Positions 10,758 through 21,458 of a stretch of 64,000 nucleotides of DNA are shown in pieces. Numbering within the stretch: position 1 is the first letter of the stretch; each line of letters begins with the position of its first letter. Below the pieces are notes generated by a model, which saw nothing but the letters and a program-made list of their open reading frames with translations, ran no database searches and was not told the DNA's origin. Source of the stretch: Puccinellia tenuiflora. Lineage: Eukaryota; Streptophyta; Magnoliopsida; Poales; Poaceae. The translations under genes were made by a program, and so were the position numbers. The DNA lies in assembly GCA_012064385.1 (NCBI GenBank), contig QRDG01000413.1, positions 124,001 through 188,000 on the forward strand. Direction: 5' to 3'.

Positions 10758-11084
10758 GTTATCCCCCCGACACCGTGGTCACCAGATCCCGACTCCGTCA
10801 ACTTCATCCGACACAAACGAAGAAGAGGAAGGCCGCCGCCTGCCATCGTCCAGCGGTCCAACCGCGGTTTAACCGGTTTTCTCTGGCTCAATTGCGCGTC
10901 CGGTCCAGTGCGCTTAACAGACCGGCAGGGGCTCCGGTTCCGGTTTTTTTCGGTTGAACCGCCGGTCCGGTCTGGTTTTTTAAACTATGGTTATCCCCCC
11001 GACACCGTGGTCACCAGATCCCGACTCCGTCAACTTCATCCGACGCAAACGAAGAAGAGGAAGGCCGCCGCCTGCCATCGTCCA
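10621..11084 (+). repeat. 232-bp tandem duplication
   Basis: Copies at 10621-10852 and 10853-11084 abut exactly. The single difference I see is A at 10812 against G at 11044. The unit holds the right end of the hAT element plus about 95 bp of the flanking sequence, so the duplication is later than the hAT insertion. Confidence 0.92.
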
Positions 11085-11539
11085 CACACCCAATTGCATG
11101 ACGTCAAACACAACTGCAGCCGACGCGACCGCCACCCACGAGAGCGCCGAACGCCGACCACCAGACACTAATCTCACCGGACCCAGAGATCGGCGAGACG
11201 ACCGGGCCACCTGCCCCCCGATGCCGTCGGTAGGAGCGACATCGAGATGGAGGAAGAGCAGAGTCAAATTATTCCGACGCGACGTCGTCTCGTCCATAGA
11301 AGCAGCGCCTCAAGAAAACACTAGGCCAACCCCAACTACAAACCGGAGCCGAAGCGCCGTGATCGCCACCCTTCCCGTTGCCGGAATGGCCGACGGTGGG
11401 GCAGGGGCTGGCCGCTTGGGCTTGGCCGGTGTTGTTGGGGGCAGATCGGTTCTCCCCGGATCCCTCTTCCCGGCAGCTAGGGTTGGGAGAAAAGAAAACT
11501 TATTAGATCAGACTAGGACCTACTTATGAAAGAAGTACT
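11085..11539. other. Intergenic GC-rich sequence, no gene seen
   Basis: Frames of 100-180 codons cross this stretch on both strands, but they run through the tandem duplication and match no family I recognise. I treat them as chance frames. Confidence 0.45.
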
Positions 11540-11936
11540 CGGAAAGTGCATTTTGAGGCCTAGCTCCACGGAGCTCGATATTTCCAAAAAATCAAAATCA
11601 ATATTTTTATATTTTAAAATTTTCGAAAAACAATTATAGATGTAGATAATGTTGAGAACTACCACTGTGTAAAATTTCAATCTAAAATTCGTACTATTTT
11701 AGGCTACACAAAATGATAAATCAGACAAATATTTTAAATTTTGAAACTGTGCACGGTTCACCAAATCCAGATCTACACATTTTTTTCATAAGAAAAAATA
11801 TAATGTTTTTTCTTTGATATTTTACGCAGTGGTAAATCTCGATATTATCTATGTCTAGGATTTTTTTCGTAATTTTTGAAACATAAAATTATTGATTTCG
11901 ATTTTTTCAAAAACTAACCTCCAAAACGCCACACTT
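11540..11936. mobile_element. MITE-like element, same family as 29703-30125
   Basis: Left end CGGAAAGTGCATTTTGAGG and right end CCTCCAAAACGCCACACTT are imperfect inverted partners. Inside, AGCTCCACGGAGCTC and the A/T-rich body match the copy at 29703-30125 in order. No clear target duplication was found for this copy. Confidence 0.6.
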
Positions 11937-12061
11937 AAAAGATACTTCTCTACGAGGAATAGCACAAGCCACTACGAGGTAGGGTGTCGGTGAAAGTGCT
12001 AGAGCCATAAAAGGTATAGAAGAGTCTAGCGATGAAAATATAAAGTTGAGGCTTTTACAAA

Positions 12062-13407
12062 GGGAAACGCTACCGTTCCTCCGGGGGCTGGAAGCTGCTG
12101 CGTCCTCCGGGTCCTCGACGCGCCACGTGTCCCGAACGGAGCGAGAAACATCTGCGGACCCACCTACCTTATCTCCTCCGACGCGCCTCCTACTCTCTTA
12201 TCGTCTTCCTTCCCCAAATCCCGCACGCAGCTGATCTCCACCTCCGGTCCTTCCCCATCCTGCCTCCGGGCGATAACCAGACCCCGCCGCCCTCCACTCC
12301 GGTGGCCTCTCCCTGCCTTCCTCCCTCCATTGTCTCCCCGGCGGATCGACGAACCCAGCCCACGGGTCCATCCCGTCCATGGCGCGGGGGCGAGGAGGAC
12401 CTCAACGGCGCCCACGTCGGTGAGCCGCGTGAGCTCGCCGTCCCCAGCATGCCCGCCTCATCGACGCGCCGAGCTCGCCGTCCCCAGCACGCCTGCCTCC
12501 TCGACGCGTCAAGTCTGTCGTCCCCAACACGCCCGCCTCGTCGGTCTCAGCTCAAGCTGCTCTCCAACGCCGTGGCGCCCCTCGACCTGCTCTGCCACCG
12601 CGAGTACCGACAGTGGCGACCAGCAGACCGGCGTGCTGCAACGAGGGGATGCGAGGGGGTGGTGGCTGGGCTGCTCCAAGCGGCGGGGTGGTGGTGCTCC
12701 CAGCGGCGTGGTGCTACCTACGACCGGCGGCGTTGCTACCAATCTTGGGCGTCGCTTCTGCAAGCAGCCAAGGATGGTGCTCCCAGGGGCTAGCAGGGAT
12801 GCTATCAAACTTGGGCGGCTCTGCTGCCAGCGGCCATTGGTGGTCCCAGAGGCTAGCAGGGATGCTACCTACGGCGTTAGGTGTTGCTACCACAAGCTAT
12901 CGGATATGCTACTTTGATCGGGTATGCTACTTCGACGGTGGTGTCGTGTTGTTCCTCTTCCCCGACTGTTGCTCCTTTGCCGACACCGATGCTACAATAT
13001 ACCATTTTTTTTATACAATTGTTATGTGGGTTTGCCACCGTAGCATAAATATATTGCTACGAGGCCTCCGGCGGGTCTCATCGGAGGACCTCGTTGAAAT
13101 ATGTTTCTTGCTATGATGCTATAATATAATATTTTTTTGCTACAATTGTTTTGTGGTTTTGCTACCGTAGCGTAAATATTTTGTTACGACGTCTCCGGCG
13201 AGACCTCCAGTGAGATCAGACTTTTTTTTGTATGTTTTCTAGACGGACTGTTTTTTTGCTACAATGCAGCAAAAGCGGGATGTTTTTTAGCAAATACAGA
13301 ATGTTGTGTAGCAAAAACGGGACTGACCTATTTTGGTGGACACGTGTCAGCAGGAGGACCTGGGGACTGGAAAGTTTTGAGCCCTCGGTGGACGCATAGC
13401 ACTCCCC
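12062..13407. mobile_element. Non-autonomous Mutator-like element, GC-rich (possible gene-fragment carrier)
   Basis: The element is 1346 bp long and flanked by an exact 9-bp target duplication TTTTACAAA (12053-12061, 13408-13416), the Mutator length. Ends are GGGAAACGCTACCG and, inverted, GGGGAGTGCTATGCG, with further pairing inward (CACGTGTC at both sides). The first 700 bp are GC-rich and gene-like (Pro/Arg-rich frames), and the rest is AT-rich with two diverged copies of a block containing TTGCTAC and CCGTAGC words (about 12990-13200). No transposase is present. The GC-rich part could be captured host sequence, but I do not recognise the source. Confidence 0.8.
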
Positions 13408-13416
13408 TTTTACAAA

Positions 13417-15190
13417 GGATCGGAGGAAGCTTCAAACTAGGCCCATGAGAGCTTTCGGGCGAGGCAGGAAAGGATATGTTCTTTCCTTGCATTTTCTTCC
13501 ATCCATCATCACCCCATAATGCATGGCGCCGCGGCATCCCGACGACGTGGAGACAAAATTATCCTGATGCCTCAATCATCACCATGGAAGTATTTATTTA
13601 TTTATTTATTTACAAATGGGTATATCACCATGGAAGTAAAGTATTTTTCTTTACGTCGACGGGTGTTGTGCCCACCGCGCGTCTTCACCTCTTTTCCGCA
13701 CATGAGTGATGGCCCCGTGCGAATCTCCTACGCTACTGGCGTACGTGACAGGCACATGCGGGGAGATTGGCCTAATTTGAGCATGTTAAAGTCTATCTTT
13801 TTTACTAACTCTCGTGTTGAGCTGATACAACGACACATGAGTTCGAAAACGTCATCTTTGTATATACAAATGCACGCAAGATAACACACGAAGTTCACTT
13901 TGGAGGGGAGCATTAGCATACATCCCTTACCTGACATTGACCTTAGCTAAATGAGGAAATTGTAGAAACCACCACTGAGCAGTGCTGCTTTTGCGGAGCA
14001 CAAACTATACAAGTTTGTTTATATGTTTTACATGTGTCCAAAATCCGGTGTCAGCTAACAATGGTTCTAACAGGTGGCAACAAATGAGTGCTAACGTGGC
14101 AAGTCGCCTCACATCCATTTTTTCCAAAACACAAATCTTAAAAAATCAATATATTAATCAATACTGAGTGATTAATCTGAGAAATAATTCTGAGACATAC
14201 TTTTACAAACAGTTTGAAAGTTTGCTCAATATTTGGTTGATTCACCAAATTTTGCTCAATTTTTAAACTTATCAAAAATCTCAAAAGAATACACTAACTC
14301 AATTACTATTCACTGATTAATCCGGTCGATTTCGAGAATTTCACCATCCATTTATAAAGCTTTGTAAGTTTTGTTAGATTTAGCTGGATTTTGGTCAAAT
14401 ACTTATACTTTTCAAAAAATTGTGAAAAAATTCCGGTAACTGAAGAAATTCTAACTACTTAATTGAGATTTTGAAACAAATTGAAAAGTTTGAGAAGTTT
14501 TTGATATTTTTTCCTAATCCTGATTAATTTGAGTATGTTTAATAAAAAAACTATTCCGAATTGAATTCGAAACACTTCTAAAATTTAAGCATACCATACA
14601 AGAATCAAACATCACGTGAATGATTAGATACCATGGTTGTACTCAGTGATCACCCGCGATTGACGATGTGCCCGCCGCTGATACATAGTGGGACGCTCGT
14701 TAGGTGATTTCGTGTCAATTTTCAGAGAGCGAGTAGGGCCAAATTTACCGGGCAAGTTTCGTAGTTGCACGGAGTTGTCAAGTCTTTGCGTTGCGTGAGT
14801 GTGTGGAGAATTGTGTATCTAAGTTTTAAAAAATCATTATAAATCGGGCCGTGTATCCTTTTGAAACTATTTACGGACTACTTAGTTTTACTAGCCTATG
14901 CTATAATTTCATCCTGGATTCTCCACTGAGTGCGAGACTCAAGTCTTTTCGTTGCGTGAGTGCGTGCTTCCGCACCTAGGTCTTAAAAAAAATTGGAGGC
15001 ACGAAAGGAATATAATTTGTGGACATTTGGCGCGGGTACATGTGTAACAGTTGCAGCACGCACGCACGCTTCGATGTGTTGCAACCCACAGTGCCACCAC
15101 GCCTGGCCTCACGCCACTGGTGTCACTCCCAAGTAAGCTCGGGACCTACACAAACGATACCCACCACTGCACCACCTCCACTGCCATGCC
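13417..15190. other. Intergenic, no gene seen
   Basis: Mostly AT-rich. A (TTTA)n run lies at about 13590-13612 between two ATCACCATGGAAGTA words. A diverged direct repeat (GTTGCGTGAGTG followed by a TAAAAAA end) occurs at about 14790 and 14950. The final 200 bp are the upstream region of the peroxidase gene. Confidence 0.5.
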
Positions 15191-15195
15191 ATGCG

Positions 15196-15201
15196 TATAT
15201 A
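15196..15201 (+). promoter_or_regulatory. Peroxidase TATA box
   Basis: TATATA in the context GCGTATATAGCACAGCC, about 155 bp upstream of the ATG at 15350. This is the only good TATA-like word at a fitting distance. Confidence 0.6.
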
Positions 15202-15349
15202 GCACAGCCCAGCTCTTCACCATTGATCGGCGATACCAACCTTGCTGTATTGTACCTGGTACTTCTGCTGCTACTACACATCAGTTCTGATTCGATCAGA
15301 GTACTAGTAGTAGTGAAAACAGAGTGGTACGTAACAGGCCCGAGGAACC

Positions 15350-17465
15350 ATGGCCGCCGTGCCGGTGCCATTGCCGGTGGTGATGGTGGTCCTTGTCGGA
15401 GCGGCGGTTATGCTCGTCGGTGCCGGCGCAGGCGCGGTCGGCGTGCGCGGCGGGCGGCAGCAGCAGCAGCAGCTGAGGATGGGGTTCTACGACAAGAGCT
15501 GCCCGGCGGCGGAGCGCATCGTCGGCGACTACGTCCGGCGGCACGTCCGCCGCGTGCCCACCGTCGCCCCCGCGCTGCTCCGGACGCACTACCACGACTG
15601 CTTCGTCAGGGTACGTTCGTACTCGTACATACGAGAATTCTATACGGTTGCGTCACCCATACTGACGTCTACATGCAGGGCTGCGACGGGTCCATCCTGC
15701 TCAACTCCACCGGCGCCGGCGCGGCGGAGAAGGACGCGCCGCCGAACCTGACGCTGCGGGGCTTCGACCTGATCGACCGCGTCAAGGCCCTCGTGGAGGA
15801 GGCGTGCCCCGGCGTCGTCTCCTGCGCCGACGTCCTCGCTCTCGCCGCCCGGGACGCCGTCGCCGCCATCGTACGTGTGGGCGCCGCGCTGATCAGCTCT
15901 CGTCGCCACGCTAGTCTAGCACTGACGTGTACACATGCGCTGCCGTGCAGGGCGGGCCGTCGTGGCGCGTGCCGACGGGGAGGAGGGACGGCACGGTGTC
16001 GAGCATGCAGGAGGCGCTCCGGGAGCTGCCGTCGCCGGCGATGGACTTCCCGCAGCTCGCCGCCCTGTTCGCCCGCAAGGGCCTCGGCGTGCGCGACCTC
16101 GTCTGGCTGTCAGGTTCGTGCCACACGCAACGTACATAATCACACGACACTTAGTCTTACACTAATGGAGCTCTGCACGTGTACGCATGTCTGAACGTCC
16201 GATCTCATGGTCTTAAACGTGTGCCACCGACACGACGAAAGGCCGTCTCTTATAAGCCATTCTTTTTGTGTCGAGAGCGACACAGAGAAAGAGCACGAAG
16301 AATCGTTGCTTTCTCTCTGTCAGTCCAAAACCAGATAGGCAGATTCCTTGAGGATAATAACCGTAGTTTCTCAGCACCTCGGCGTCGAATCAAACACTTT
16401 TCAGACTTCAGTAAAAGTGTTACAACTACCTAGCACAGTTGTTCGAGCTTAATTATTTCATCTTGGTTTGTTTCGGTCTCCCAAGCTTTCTTGCTTCCGG
16501 TTTTATTTACAATCACCTGGCTGGATCCTACCCAATCATATCGTTTGCTTCCTCTGATTTTGGAAGCCTTTTCTGCTGGATCCTGCCCAATCATAATCTA
16601 GCCAAGTCACTCATGGGTGCCTGACTATGAGCGGCATCTATTTGTGACGATGCCATGCTCATGCTTACATGTCTACTTCATTTCTGTTATCAATCATGTC
16701 CGAACTGATAGCCTTGGCTTTATGTCATGTCTCCTCTTCCAAACTTTTAGCTGTTTAACATTTAGTGCCAACTTTGAACTAGAGTTACCGAATGCCAATG
16801 CTATGAGACCCCTAGCTGAGAATCCAACAGAAACCACCATCTATAATCTCTCTCTACTAACTTCACCAAATAAATAATCACTAGAATGATGCTATATAAC
16901 CCACTGAATTTCAATCTGGCGATCAAGATAATTCTAGGATTTACGACAAATATGAAGAAATAAATTTTAAACCTGCAGAGAAATAAATGATGCATTCTTG
17001 CATGGTCGAACGTGTTTCTGAATTCTGAATCGAGTCTGAGGTGCAGGTGCGCACACCATCGGCATCGCCCACTGCTCCTCCATCACCGACCGGCTCTACG
17101 GCTACGCCGGCGCCGGCGCCAACGGCACCGCCCCGCCACTCGACGCCGCCTACGCCGCCAACCTGCGTCAGCGCAAGTGCAGGATGGGCGGCCGTGACGG
17201 CATGGTGGAGATGGACCCCGGCAGCTTCCTCACGTTCGACCTCGGCTACTACCGGGCGGTGCTCAAGCACAGGGCCCTGCTCCATTCCGACGCCGCTCTG
17301 ATCACGGACTCCGCGGCGAGGGCTGACATTGCCGACGTCGTGGCCAGCCCGCCGGAGGTGTTCTTCCAGGTGTTCGGGCGGTCGATGGCGAGGCTGGGGG
17401 CTGTGGAGGTCCTGACCGGCTCCCAGGGGGAGATCAGGAAGCGCTGCTCCGTTGTCAACAGCTAG
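15350..17465 (+). CDS. Secreted class III (haem) peroxidase, four exons
   Basis: Class III peroxidases use H2O2 to oxidise phenolics in cell wall or vacuole (lignification, defence). Exons by GT-AG sites and frame are 15350-15610, 15679-15870, 15951-16113 and 17047-17465, giving 344 residues, the usual length. The three-intron layout is the classical one for the family. A hydrophobic signal peptide spans about residues 3-29, followed by a Gln5 tract. Distal site: Arg78 and His82 in R-T-H-Y-H-D-C-F-V. The residue before the catalytic His pair is Tyr81 where Phe is usual. Proximal His208 is in LSGAHTIG. GCDGSILL, CPGVVSCADVLALAARD and VPTGRRDG are also present. The C-terminal part (SFLTFDLGYY, SPPEVFFQVF, GEIRKRC) resembles the grass peroxidase 1 group. 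Intron 3 is long (933 bp). A fragment of the last exon recurs at 22961. Confidence 0.93.
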
Positions 17466-17734
17466 CTCGATGCTCATATGCACTGTATTTTTTCCAGGAA
17501 ATTGTTCAGTGGATGCTGTCATTTTGCTCTTATTCTGTGGTGATTTGTAACCGATATAATTCTGATCAAATTTTGGTTACGCTTGGCGGTAAACAGTTGA
17601 GTCAGCAGGGAAAATAATGCCTGCATGCTTGAAGTACAATAAAGCTCAAAAGTATATACTGTAGACGGCAACTTTGAATCTTCAGAGAATATATAATCTA
17701 CACAGGAATATACAGTCGGTGAAACTGTGAGTGT

Positions 17735-18355
17735 CTACCCTGGAATATATTGTTCAGGTTTATGGAAATTGGAGAAGGAAAACATTGAATAGGAAGTACA
17801 TGTATGCCCATCACAGATACTGAAATTCTGAGAGCACTTCGAGAACGCTAAGTGGGAAGCAGAGCATGACATTATACTGCATGGCATCGATGAAACTGAA
17901 GAAAGAAAACTTCCACATCTTAAATCAAACAATGCTCCGAACCCCATCTTAAATAAAAACAAAGCCAGAAACCAATGACAGTTCCAGCAATTACATAGTA
18001 AGTAGTACAGCCATAAGGTTTCAAGCCCTTGGTAACTTTCCTTAACCCCATCAGATGTTCTCCTAGAATTTGACCGTGACATGTTCAATGGGGAACCACA
18101 AAGTTCCAAATTATTGCCATAAATTGAGGGTTTGTCGAGTGTTTGGAGCTGATTCCCTGTACGAATCTCACCTGCTAGAAGGTTGTTTGAGAGGTTAAGA
18201 GAGGTCAGGAACATCAAGTGTGACATGCTAGGAGGAATAGTACCTGACAGTTTGTTCCATGGGAGGTCAAGAGATTTTATTTATTTCAGACTGCCAATAA
18301 TTCTTGGGATACAACCAGAAAGATAATTTCTTGGCATATTTAGGGATTGGAGGCC
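17735..18355 (-). pseudogene. LRR receptor-like protein, decayed 3' fragment
   Basis: The minus-strand translation gives the last repeats and juxtamembrane part of the same protein family as the two genes downstream: SHLMFLTSLNLSNNLLAGEI, then TLDKPSIYGNNLELCGSPL, then ETLWLYY. After LWLYY a frameshift destroys the membrane segment; the FGFW-like remainder is in another frame. Upstream, a stop near 18266 interrupts the preceding repeat, and homology is lost near 18355. It keeps only about the last 150 codons. It lies between the peroxidase 3' end and the intact gene, so it is the third member of a tandem cluster. Confidence 0.85.
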
Positions 18356-18830
18356 TCTTATTGTTTGTTGATTTGTAACTGGTATAATTCTGATCAATTT
18401 TTTTTGTGACTCTGCAGGTTAACTGCGAACAGGAGTAGGTATAACACAACTATCAAAGAGTTGCGTAAAACTGAGTCAGTCAGTTAACTGTGAGAAAGAG
18501 AAGATGTGACATAAGGTTTAGGCTTTATTCATAGGTAGTAGCAAGCTCTATAAATATATACAGCGACGATGAAACATACATAACTACAACTCACAAAATA
18601 AAGAGAGAAAAACCTATACAAGTCTCTGGGAAATTGTGTCATCAGAAGTTCAGAACAGTGAATAACTACAAGTCACTTCTGCTCACATAGGAACAGATCA
18701 TTACAATTTATTTGGTGAACGAAAACGAAGAGCAGGGCCATGGACAATACATGTCCATTGCTGGTACTACAAGTCGGACGTAACTTCAAGAAACTCTCAG
18801 GCAATAAGTGCGAAGCAGAGTGCTGTACTG
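18356..18830. other. Spacer with duplicated peroxidase/LRR 3'-flank sequence
   Basis: 18361-18500 matches the peroxidase 3' flank at 17535-17610 (GATTTGTAAC, ATAATTCTGATCAA, then a GTTAACTG / GGTAAACAG block). 18500-18640 matches 23120-23260 (AGAAGATGTGACA, TAATAGGTAGTAGCAAG-like and CATACATAACT blocks). These are marks of segmental duplication. The part next to 18831 is the 3' untranslated region of the LRR gene. Confidence 0.65.
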
Positions 18831-21458
18831 TCAGCTACTCTTCATCTTCTGCATAAACTGTTGGTGCAGTGCATCGATACAACTGAAAAAAGCAAACCTC
18901 CAGATCTTGCAGACAAACAATGATCCAAACCATACCCAAAAACCGAAGACAACTCCAGCCATTACCGAGTAGTACAGCCACAGGTCTTGGTGATGTTCCT
19001 TTGCTCTATCCACTGGAATTCCAATACTTGAATTGTTTGTACATGCAATGCTCAAAGGGGGACCACAGAGTCCCAGATTATTGCTATAGATCGATGGGTC
19101 ATCGAGTGTTTGTAGCTGACTGCCAATAGGTATCTCTCCAGATAGAAGGTTGTTGGAGAGGTTAACAGTATTGAGGAACATCAGGTTTGATATGCTGGGA
19201 GGAATTGGACCTGATAGTTTGTTCCACGAGAGGTCAAGGGATTCTAACACCTCTAGATTGCCAACGTCCTTCGGGATATTACCCGTTAGATAATTGCTCG
19301 ACATATTTAGTAGTCGGATGCCTCTAAGAGATGTCAACTCCGAAGGGATTTCACCAAATAGAGAATTTCGAGAGAGATCAATTCCAGTGACAAATCCATT
19401 TCTTCCCTGAAAGGTGTACTCGCGTCCCTTCCAAATTATGCCCATGCGGCCATTGTCTAAATCTCCACGTAAGGATAATGGCATTTTGATTATTATAGCC
19501 GGCTGAATCATGGATGTCTGTCGCATCAGTGGAAAGTTGACGAAGCTTTCTGGTATGATACCAGTAAAATTATTGTCAGCTAGATCAAGCACTTGGAGAT
19601 GGGAGAGTTGTGATAGCTCCCAGGGAATACTCCCATAGAACATGTTTGATCGTAGCCCGAGAATCCTCAGCAAGGGATTGCTTTCTTCTATCCATGGAGG
19701 AAGGGTACCAGAAATCTTATTGTTCGCAAGATCCAAAATAAGAAGGCTATTGAAGTTCTTCAACACTGATGGAAAACGACCTGTGAAGTTGTTGTTTGAC
19801 AAGTGCAGTGACCTTAATGAAGAGACGTAGTAAGTGCCAGTTGGAACTTCTCCAGTAAGAGAATTGTTCGACAAGTCCAAGGATTTCAGTTCAGTCAAGT
19901 TCCACAGGCATCCAGGGAGATCTCCAGACAGTTGATTGTTTGATAGATCCAAGAGTTGCAGATATGTTAATTGACAAAAGGCAGACTGTGATTTTCCCGA
20001 GAAGCTGCTATTGTTACCCACGTTAACAACCGGCAACAGCTTGCTGTCGACGTTAGGAATGATACCTGTGAACATGTTGCTGGACAAGGAGAGAACACCA
20101 AGATTTATCAGATAGGAGATGGTTGCAGGAAGCTCACCCTCAAGATGGTTGGTGCTGATGTCAAGGTACGACAATTCTGTTAAATTGCCAATATGAGATG
20201 GCACCATTCCAGTAAGGTGATTCTTTGATAAGTCCAGTGACATCAACTGTGGTATGCTACCAATCTGAATCGGGATGGAGCCAGTAAAGTTATTGTCCGA
20301 GAGGAGGAGAGCGAGTAACTCGGTCCAGTTACTGATCTGCGATGGGATGCTTCCACCAAACAAGTTATTAGATGCAACGAAGAACAGGAGGTTGGTCCAG
20401 TTTGTAAACAACTCTGAGGGGATGGTGCCACTGATACTGTTTCCCTGTACTTCAAACGCCATTAATTTTTGCATCCTTGCAAAAGATGGTGGCAAACTTC
20501 CAAACAATTGATTCTGTGACAAAACCATGAACCGAAGACTCGTAAGGTTTCCCAGCTCGGGTGGAAGAGTAGAAACCAAACCAGTGTTTCTAATTTCGAG
20601 TTCCTCTAGCAACTGAAGCTGCCCGAGTGTGGCAGGGATCGACCCACCAAGTGAGTTGCTGCTCAATGAAAGGACCAGCAATCCAGATATCATTCCCAGC
20701 TCCTTAGGGATTCCTCCTGTGAGATTATTGTTCCCGACATCAAGTACTTCGAGCTTTTGTAGCCTTGAGAGTGAGCGCGGTATAGAGCCAGAGAATCCAT
20801 TAAAGGACAGATTCAAGTACGTCAGCCTTGGGACCATCTCCGGTAATGAATCTGGTAACAGTCCAGAGAAGGCGTTACCGGATAAATCAAGGGACCTCAT
20901 CCTCACATTGGTGCAGTTGATGATGAATTGTGGGAAGGTACCGCTGAGATCATTATTCGCTAGAGATAACAACTTCAAACTGGACATAGGTGAGAACTTG
21001 GCATATTCTGGGTTGATCATGTGGTTATTTCCCAAATCTAATTGAACCATCAGTGGGAGCTTGCTGAGTTCGTAGGGGATGGCACCAACAAGATTGTTAT
21101 AGCTCAAGTCCAGAACGGTGAGGGTGAGAATCAGGGAGATGTTTGCTGGGACGACGCCAACAAGGTGGTTGTGGTGGAGATCGAGCACAGAGAGGTTCTG
21201 GAACGCTGCCGAGTAGAAGGTGTGTAACGTACCATGAAGCCCCATGCTGGGAAGGTGGAGCTTGGTAACATGTCCAGAAGCATCACAGCTGATGCCGATC
21301 CAAGAGCAGGTAGAACTGGACATCAACCAGGAGGATAGTGAGTTGGCGCGAATCAAAGTGGACTTCCATCGGAGTAGAGCTTCTGCTTCCGGGTTGATTG
21401 CCTTGGATGTGCATACTACCACAAAAATTGAGATATAGAAGAGTTTATGCAGCACCAT
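18831..21458 (-). CDS. Leucine-rich-repeat receptor-like protein (no kinase), intact
   Basis: The 875-residue membrane protein is of the receptor-like protein class, which senses extracellular ligands (pathogen or developmental) and signals through partner kinases. It has an N-terminal signal peptide (about 1-20, hydrophobic FYISIFVVVC) and an LRRNT-type cap with INPEAEALLRWKSTL and the Trp/Cys pair around C-S-W-I-G-I-S-C (about 22-60). More than 20 extracellular LRRs of the L-x-x-L-x-L-x-x-N-x-L-x-G-x-I-P type follow, then an island near 640-690. NNLGLCGPPLSIAC caps the array. One transmembrane helix at about 825-848 (VMAGVVFGFWVWFGSLFVC) and a short basic tail ending QKMKSS complete it. No kinase domain follows. 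It is a single exon. Many N-x-S/T sites fit secretion. It forms a tandem cluster with 17735 and 23472. Confidence 0.93.
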   Translation of the reverse strand: MVLHKLFYISIFVVVCTSKAINPEAEALLRWKSTLIRANSLSSWLMSSSTCSWIGISCDASGHVTKLHLPSMGLHGTLHTFYSAAFQNLSVLDLHHNHLVGVVPANISLILTLTVLDLSYNNLVGAIPYELSKLPLMVQLDLGNNHMINPEYAKFSPMSSLKLLSLANNDLSGTFPQFIINCTNVRMRSLDLSGNAFSGLLPDSLPEMVPRLTYLNLSFNGFSGSIPRSLSRLQKLEVLDVGNNNLTGGIPKELGMISGLLVLSLSSNSLGGSIPATLGQLQLLEELEIRNTGLVSTLPPELGNLTSLRFMVLSQNQLFGSLPPSFARMQKLMAFEVQGNSISGTIPSELFTNWTNLLFFVASNNLFGGSIPSQISNWTELLALLLSDNNFTGSIPIQIGSIPQLMSLDLSKNHLTGMVPSHIGNLTELSYLDISTNHLEGELPATISYLINLGVLSLSSNMFTGIIPNVDSKLLPVVNVGNNSSFSGKSQSAFCQLTYLQLLDLSNNQLSGDLPGCLWNLTELKSLDLSNNSLTGEVPTGTYYVSSLRSLHLSNNNFTGRFPSVLKNFNSLLILDLANNKISGTLPPWIEESNPLLRILGLRSNMFYGSIPWELSQLSHLQVLDLADNNFTGIIPESFVNFPLMRQTSMIQPAIIIKMPLSLRGDLDNGRMGIIWKGREYTFQGRNGFVTGIDLSRNSLFGEIPSELTSLRGIRLLNMSSNYLTGNIPKDVGNLEVLESLDLSWNKLSGPIPPSISNLMFLNTVNLSNNLLSGEIPIGSQLQTLDDPSIYSNNLGLCGPPLSIACTNNSSIGIPVDRAKEHHQDLWLYYSVMAGVVFGFWVWFGSLFVCKIWRFAFFSCIDALHQQFMQKMKSS

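Noticed and set aside
12302..13116. 160-195-codon frames inside the Mutator-like element
   Set aside because: Three overlapping frames of similar length in GC-rich, internally repetitive sequence. None shows a domain, so no gene is called; the possible gene capture is noted as a finding.
15019..16194. 391-codon plus-strand frame overlapping the peroxidase exons
   Set aside because: It reads through introns 1 and 2 and is out of frame with the peroxidase in exon 1. The spliced model gives the full family protein.
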